Positions 22,084 through 25,631 of a DNA stretch of 25,631 nt are shown here, piece by piece. The position numbers and the translations under genes are program-made. Each line of letters starts with the position of its first letter. The stretch's first letter is position 1. The stretch comes from a virus, in IMG/VR virus record IMGVR_UViG_3300030106_004315, positions 1 through 25,631 of that record, one strand, 5' to 3'. The notes under the pieces were generated by a model, which was not told the DNA's origin, did not search any database, and saw only the letters and a program-made list of their open reading frames with translations.

Positions 22084-22412
22084 CAGCACCAGCAAAACCC
22101 ACAGCAACTGATCCTGCAGCAGCATCGAAGAAGCTTAAGGAGCGACGCGAGAAGTCGGGTCTCGCAAAGCTTTTTAGTAAGAAGGATAAGGAAGAGACTG
22201 ACGAAGAAAGGAAGTTGAGGTTCTACGATAAGCAAAACTTTGACCGCGAAGAGCACTCTAAGAGAATGGCTTCCGGTATTGGTGTGATGACGGGTGTCGG
22301 TAACCCTTATGCCGCACCCTCTTCGGGCTCTGGTGGTGGAACCGGCGGGTCTCAAGGCTCGATTGTTGACTTGGCGGCTGCACTACGGCAGGCCAAAAAG
22401 GATCAGGCGTAA
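22080..22412 (+). CDS. Small hypothetical protein with Gly/Ser-rich linker, 110 aa
   Basis: The ATG overlaps the stop of the 969-residue gene (ATGA) and has a strong AGGAGG six bases before it, so it is well translated and coupled. Residues 15-62 are very charged and helical (KKLKERREKSGLAKLFSKKD). Then follow a short hydrophobic stretch (ASGIGVMTGVG), a Gly/Ser linker (SSGSGGGTGGSQGS) and a final helix (IVDLAAALRQAKKD). It has no recognised family. Its place within the ejection-protein block suggests a small virion component or assembly partner of its neighbours. Confidence 0.7.
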   Translation: MTAPAKPTATDPAAASKKLKERREKSGLAKLFSKKDKEETDEERKLRFYDKQNFDREEHSKRMASGIGVMTGVGNPYAAPSSGSGGGTGGSQGSIVDLAAALRQAKKDQA

Positions 22413-22416
22413 CGTT

Positions 22417-23511
22417 ATGAAGGTTTTCGGTGTAGTCAAGAAAGCTCCAGCAGTTGCTCGTAACGTTGGCGGCAACCAAGGCGGCGGCACGGGCGGCGGC
22501 TCTGGCTCATTAGGCAATGGTGCAGACGCGGGCACGGGCGACGGCACGAGTTCCGGGAACAATGACATAGCAACAGACTCAGATACGGGTGCGTTTTTTG
22601 GCCCTGAACTAGCTACGCCTGAAGAGACGGCCCGCGAAAAATCCTTTCAGGATATGAAAGATAAACACGCAAAACAGTTGGCTTCGGCAACAACAAATGA
22701 AGAACGGGCGGCGCTGGCACAACAGCACGCTGCAGAATTGGAGCAGGAACAACGCAAAGCCAAACAGGCTGGCATGGCGGCTACAATGAAAAAGCGGAGG
22801 GCTGCTAAGCTTGGCGACAAAAAGATAAATCTACCCCGTGTTAGAAGCTTCAGGCCTCCGCACGCAATGGTCGCAGAGTACATCGCTCGAAAACTCGCGA
22901 CTCCTGCGGGCCAAGATACGGTTGAAGACTTCGGAGAAACAACACTTAAACGTGGTCAGATCTTTCAACCTGCACGTAAAAGTGCGGCGGACATAAAGGT
23001 CGGCGTTGACAGAATACAAACTAAAATTGATGAGTTGGACGAGAGTTTGGATATTGACAACGTAAGGACTCGCAAGGAATTCATGGAGGGCAGGCTCGAG
23101 CTATTGTCTTCGCCTGAAGTTATGAAATACATCGGCCATATCGAGAGGAGTCCTCAGCCGATACTGTATGGTGGCTACCCAGAGCAAACGAAGTATCTGA
23201 GGCGTGATATTGGTGAGGACACGCTTGCTTTGTACAAGCAAATTCCCGGTGCCGTCAGGGAAGTTGGCGATGATTACGTCACGCTGGATCCGTTCATCAT
23301 TAAAAAAGAAATTGATAAAGCAAAGGCCGCGATTAGCCCGCTTGATGAGAAAATACGTCGGGTCAAACAGAGACGAGACGAACTTCTTAGGCAGAAGGCT
23401 AATTACAACCGACTTCTTGAACCAGAATCTAAGCAAGAGGTTACGGAGTCTAAGGAAGAAGGTGCGGAGCCGAAGCAAAAAAGTACGGAAAAGACCAGCA
23501 TCAGGCAGTAA
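22417..23511 (+). CDS. Hypothetical virion-region protein, Gly-rich N-terminus and coiled coil, 364 aa
   Basis: The frame is open from 22294, but the upstream part lies inside the preceding gene; ATG at 22417, four bases after the preceding stop, is chosen. Its ribosome site is weak (AGG about ten bases upstream), so coupling to the previous gene is likely. Residues 20-50 form a Gly/Ser/Asn linker. Residues 68-130 are charged helix (TTNEERAALAQQHAAELEQE). Then comes a mixed domain (about 140-290), a second helical region (KAAISPLDEKIRRVKQRRDE), and a Lys/Glu-rich disordered tail. It has no membrane segment and no known motif. It is probably a virion or ejection-associated protein by context. 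Confidence 0.65.
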   Translation: MKVFGVVKKAPAVARNVGGNQGGGTGGGSGSLGNGADAGTGDGTSSGNNDIATDSDTGAFFGPELATPEETAREKSFQDMKDKHAKQLASATTNEERAALAQQHAAELEQEQRKAKQAGMAATMKKRRAAKLGDKKINLPRVRSFRPPHAMVAEYIARKLATPAGQDTVEDFGETTLKRGQIFQPARKSAADIKVGVDRIQTKIDELDESLDIDNVRTRKEFMEGRLELLSSPEVMKYIGHIERSPQPILYGGYPEQTKYLRRDIGEDTLALYKQIPGAVREVGDDYVTLDPFIIKKEIDKAKAAISPLDEKIRRVKQRRDELLRQKANYNRLLEPESKQEVTESKEEGAEPKQKSTEKTSIRQ

Positions 23512-23527
23512 TTACTGAGGTAGTGTT

Positions 23528-25631
23528 GTGGCGCAGAGTCAGGAAACTAAAGAAACTGAAAACGTTGTCGAACCAGTCATTGATTCTGATTCGGATGCGG
23601 CGATTCAAGAAATTGAATTTGACAGCCTCGACCTAAAGCTTGACAATCTCGTCGATACAATCAAAGAAAAGCGTGAACTTGCGTTTAGTCCCGACGTTCT
23701 TGAGGGTGCGGCTGACCAAATTATGTCTCTCCCTGAAATCATGGGCGAGCATGGCCGTCACTTGGGCTTGACGGAGAAACAGTTTGCTCGCGCAGCAGAG
23801 AACCAGGGCCTCGACTTGAATAGTCTTATCCAGGCTGTTGGTCGCGAAGGCCGAGATGCGTCAGATGTTTTCAAGGAGCTTGAATCTGACGGCATGGTTT
23901 CACTGAAGCCATTGGCTGAACGCAAAGAGGGAATGAAACAGCTTCAACGGAAGCGGATGGTTCGAAAGCGTGGTCAGCAAATCAAAGATCTTGGTAAGAG
24001 GCGTTTGCTGTCTGGTGAAAAGCAATTCAAGTTCACGCCTGAAGAACTTGAGTCCGCTAAGGCAGTAGCGCCTGTTGATTTTAAGAAGATCAAAGATTCG
24101 AGTAAGCGCCAGGCTGCTGTGGCCCAGGTCGTCTACGATATGGGTTCTGCCGCAGGTTTAAGCAAAGATCAGATGGCTGCGATCCTGGCGAATGGTTTTT
24201 CTGAGAGCTTGTTGGATCCTTTTGCTAAGCCACCAGGTAAGGAAGACTCGCATGGTGTTTGGCAATTCAACCGTAGTGCGGGTGAGGGAAAGGGTTTTAC
24301 GGTAGAGCAACTTCAAGATCCACGATTCCAGATGGAACGAATCGTTGAGGCCGTCAAATCGCGTGATGAGTTGGAGGGTTTTCGTAATCCTGAAGCTGAC
24401 GCTAAGCAGCTAACAACGCTGTTTATGTCTCAGTTTGAGAAGCCTGATGTTCAGGACGATAAGGAAATCAGGCGACGTCAAAATTATCTTGGTCAGGCAA
24501 ATAGACTTTTGGACCAGGCGGCCAAGACCGCCCCGAAACGCGGCAAGAGTCTTGCGGCACTTGATCGAGAGAAGCGTATTGAAGCGCTCAACATCATCGA
24601 AAGAGGTGCTGGCCCCGCCTATGTCTTGAAGACCGACAAGGAATCTGTTGGTGGCGATGTTCAAAACGAGATTGCGCGTCGAGGATCTGCCGAGTGGCAA
24701 TCTTACTGGAATGAGTCAGAAGAGTTGACGAACTACGAGAAATCCAGCAATCCCGAGCGGGCTAAGATAATCGCTCAGATTCTATCTGAGGTAGAGGATT
24801 CAGGTTTGAAGAGCGCGTTCGAGGGCGCAGCGTTTCAGAAACTGATGACGGCTGGAATTAAATACGACACTGGTGTGGTGGCTAAAAAGCTTGGTATGAG
24901 CCAAGGCGCTTTTATGGCGGCTGCTGAGCAGGAAGGGACGCAAGAAAAGGAGTTGTACGATCAAATCCTTAAGGCCAATAAGCGTCATGTGGCCTTGTAT
25001 TTGACTGTGGGCAAACTGAATGTACCTGCAATGATGTCGTATGAATTCATGGATCCAGACAACGACATGGAGGAGTATCGAACATCTGACCAGGACAGCT
25101 ACTTTGAGCGTCTGTTCGAGACTGCTGGTCGCAACCGAGTACAGCTTATTGGACTGAAAAACGGCATGCCGGTCTACCGTGCCGAGGACAATCTCGAGTC
25201 CGTTTTCAACAAACTCAACTTGCACCTTAGCCTTAGCGCTGGAGCCCTTCGCAGATTGATGGACGGACCCGAAGGCGAGTCCATTTTGGAGGCTCTCCAG
25301 GAGGGGTCTCTCGAAGGAATTAAGAACGCAGACGACTTTACAAAGCTTATGCTTTCTCGTGAAGGCGCTAACGATAGTGACCTTCAAGCTTTTGCTTACG
25401 GCTCTTTAGGTTTTCTTGTCGATGTGTTGGCTCCAGACCCAACTCTAGGTTTGGCCAAGGCGGCGTCTAAGGCGCGAACACTGGTGAAGGGGATTCAACC
25501 TCTCATCAATAAGAAGTATGTACCTGCAGCACTCGATAATATGGCTACTGCGGCGAACGATATGGTTGAGACCCAGAAGCTAATTAATCGTGCTTCGGAG
25601 GCATTTGCGGCGGGTCAACTAGACGATGGTC
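23528..25631 (+). CDS. Large ejection-type virion protein with lysozyme-like domain (partial, runs off the window)
   Basis: The frame opens at GTG 23528, seven bases after GAGG (23517-23520), and has no stop before the window end, giving at least 701 residues. Residues 1-45 are acidic and disordered; 50-200 are helical. Residues about 213-320 look like a phage tail-lysozyme domain (the Phage_lysozyme2 type). GLSKDQMAAILANGFSES has Glu226 at the catalytic position, and HGVWQFNRSAG at 242-252 forms the substrate-cleft motif. FRNPEADAKQLTTLFMSQFE then leads to a final helix (RRRQNYLGQANRLLDQ). Such domains cut peptidoglycan so that DNA can pass. A lysozyme or transglycosylase domain near the N-terminus of a giant internal protein parallels T7 gp16. 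A mildly hydrophobic segment (GSLGFLVDVLAPDPTLGL) appears near residue 630. Confidence 0.72.
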   Translation, partial: MAQSQETKETENVVEPVIDSDSDAAIQEIEFDSLDLKLDNLVDTIKEKRELAFSPDVLEGAADQIMSLPEIMGEHGRHLGLTEKQFARAAENQGLDLNSLIQAVGREGRDASDVFKELESDGMVSLKPLAERKEGMKQLQRKRMVRKRGQQIKDLGKRRLLSGEKQFKFTPEELESAKAVAPVDFKKIKDSSKRQAAVAQVVYDMGSAAGLSKDQMAAILANGFSESLLDPFAKPPGKEDSHGVWQFNRSAGEGKGFTVEQLQDPRFQMERIVEAVKSRDELEGFRNPEADAKQLTTLFMSQFEKPDVQDDKEIRRRQNYLGQANRLLDQAAKTAPKRGKSLAALDREKRIEALNIIERGAGPAYVLKTDKESVGGDVQNEIARRGSAEWQSYWNESEELTNYEKSSNPERAKIIAQILSEVEDSGLKSAFEGAAFQKLMTAGIKYDTGVVAKKLGMSQGAFMAAAEQEGTQEKELYDQILKANKRHVALYLTVGKLNVPAMMSYEFMDPDNDMEEYRTSDQDSYFERLFETAGRNRVQLIGLKNGMPVYRAEDNLESVFNKLNLHLSLSAGALRRLMDGPEGESILEALQEGSLEGIKNADDFTKLMLSREGANDSDLQAFAYGSLGFLVDVLAPDPTLGLAKAASKARTLVKGIQPLINKKYVPAALDNMATAANDMVETQKLINRASEAFAAGQLDDG

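Noticed and set aside
24800-25387. Leftward 195-residue open frame opposite the lysozyme-bearing gene
   Set aside because: The opposite strand has an uninterrupted frame from 23528 to the window end with a recognisable domain; the antisense frame has no motif or start signal.

Overview
The window is part of the genome of a tailed double-stranded DNA bacteriophage. Almost all of it is virion and packaging genes: large terminase, portal, a scaffold-like protein, major capsid protein, decoration proteins, neck/tail proteins and a run of proteins resembling the internal ejection proteins of short-tailed (podovirus-like) phages. No tail tape-measure or sheath gene is seen, and a T7-like order of a small membrane-prone protein followed by very large internal proteins is present, so a short-tailed virion is the best inference. 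Several small proteins (the Cys-rich 139-residue protein, the basic 102-, 89- and 61-residue proteins) look like families I associate with marine and aquatic phages. That points to an aquatic bacterial host but does not prove it. Shine-Dalgarno sites are of the ordinary bacterial GGAGG type. No RNA polymerase, replication gene, integrase, tRNA or CRISPR is seen.

Layout. (1) 1-93 is the tail of an upstream rightward gene. (2) 173-847 is a single rightward gene with its own promoter-like sequence and a strong terminator, probably encoding a decoration or capsid-surface protein. (3) 902-8069 is one tightly packed leftward operon, read in the order terminase large subunit, portal, seven small proteins, an Ala/Glu-rich 162-residue protein, and a scaffold-like protein. 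It converges on gene (2) at a bidirectional terminator (863-899). Five of its junctions have the stop and start codons fused as TAATG and one as ATGA, so translation is probably coupled along the chain. (4) 8070-8261 is the divergent control region. (5) 8262-9853 holds the major capsid protein and a second decoration-like protein, closed by a terminator at 9876-9914. (6) 9924-18385 holds neck/tail genes: a large adaptor-like protein, a 166-residue unknown, a beta-propeller nozzle-like protein, and two related structural proteins. (7) 18406 to the window end holds the putative ejection proteins, the last of which carries a lysozyme-like domain and runs off the window.

How the genes work together (inference from families). 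The capsid protein assembles around the scaffold on a portal ring, the terminase packages DNA through the portal, decoration proteins coat the shell, the adaptor and nozzle proteins close the neck, and the ejection proteins leave the head with the DNA. The lysozyme-like domain would open the cell wall. The unusual part is the arrangement. Terminase, portal and scaffold are transcribed away from the capsid protein they work with, and the two most abundant-looking products are each insulated by a terminator. I did not find a clearly novel defence or mobile system here. The best leads are the cluster of small genes between portal and scaffold, the pair of related tail proteins, and the lysozyme-bearing ejection protein.
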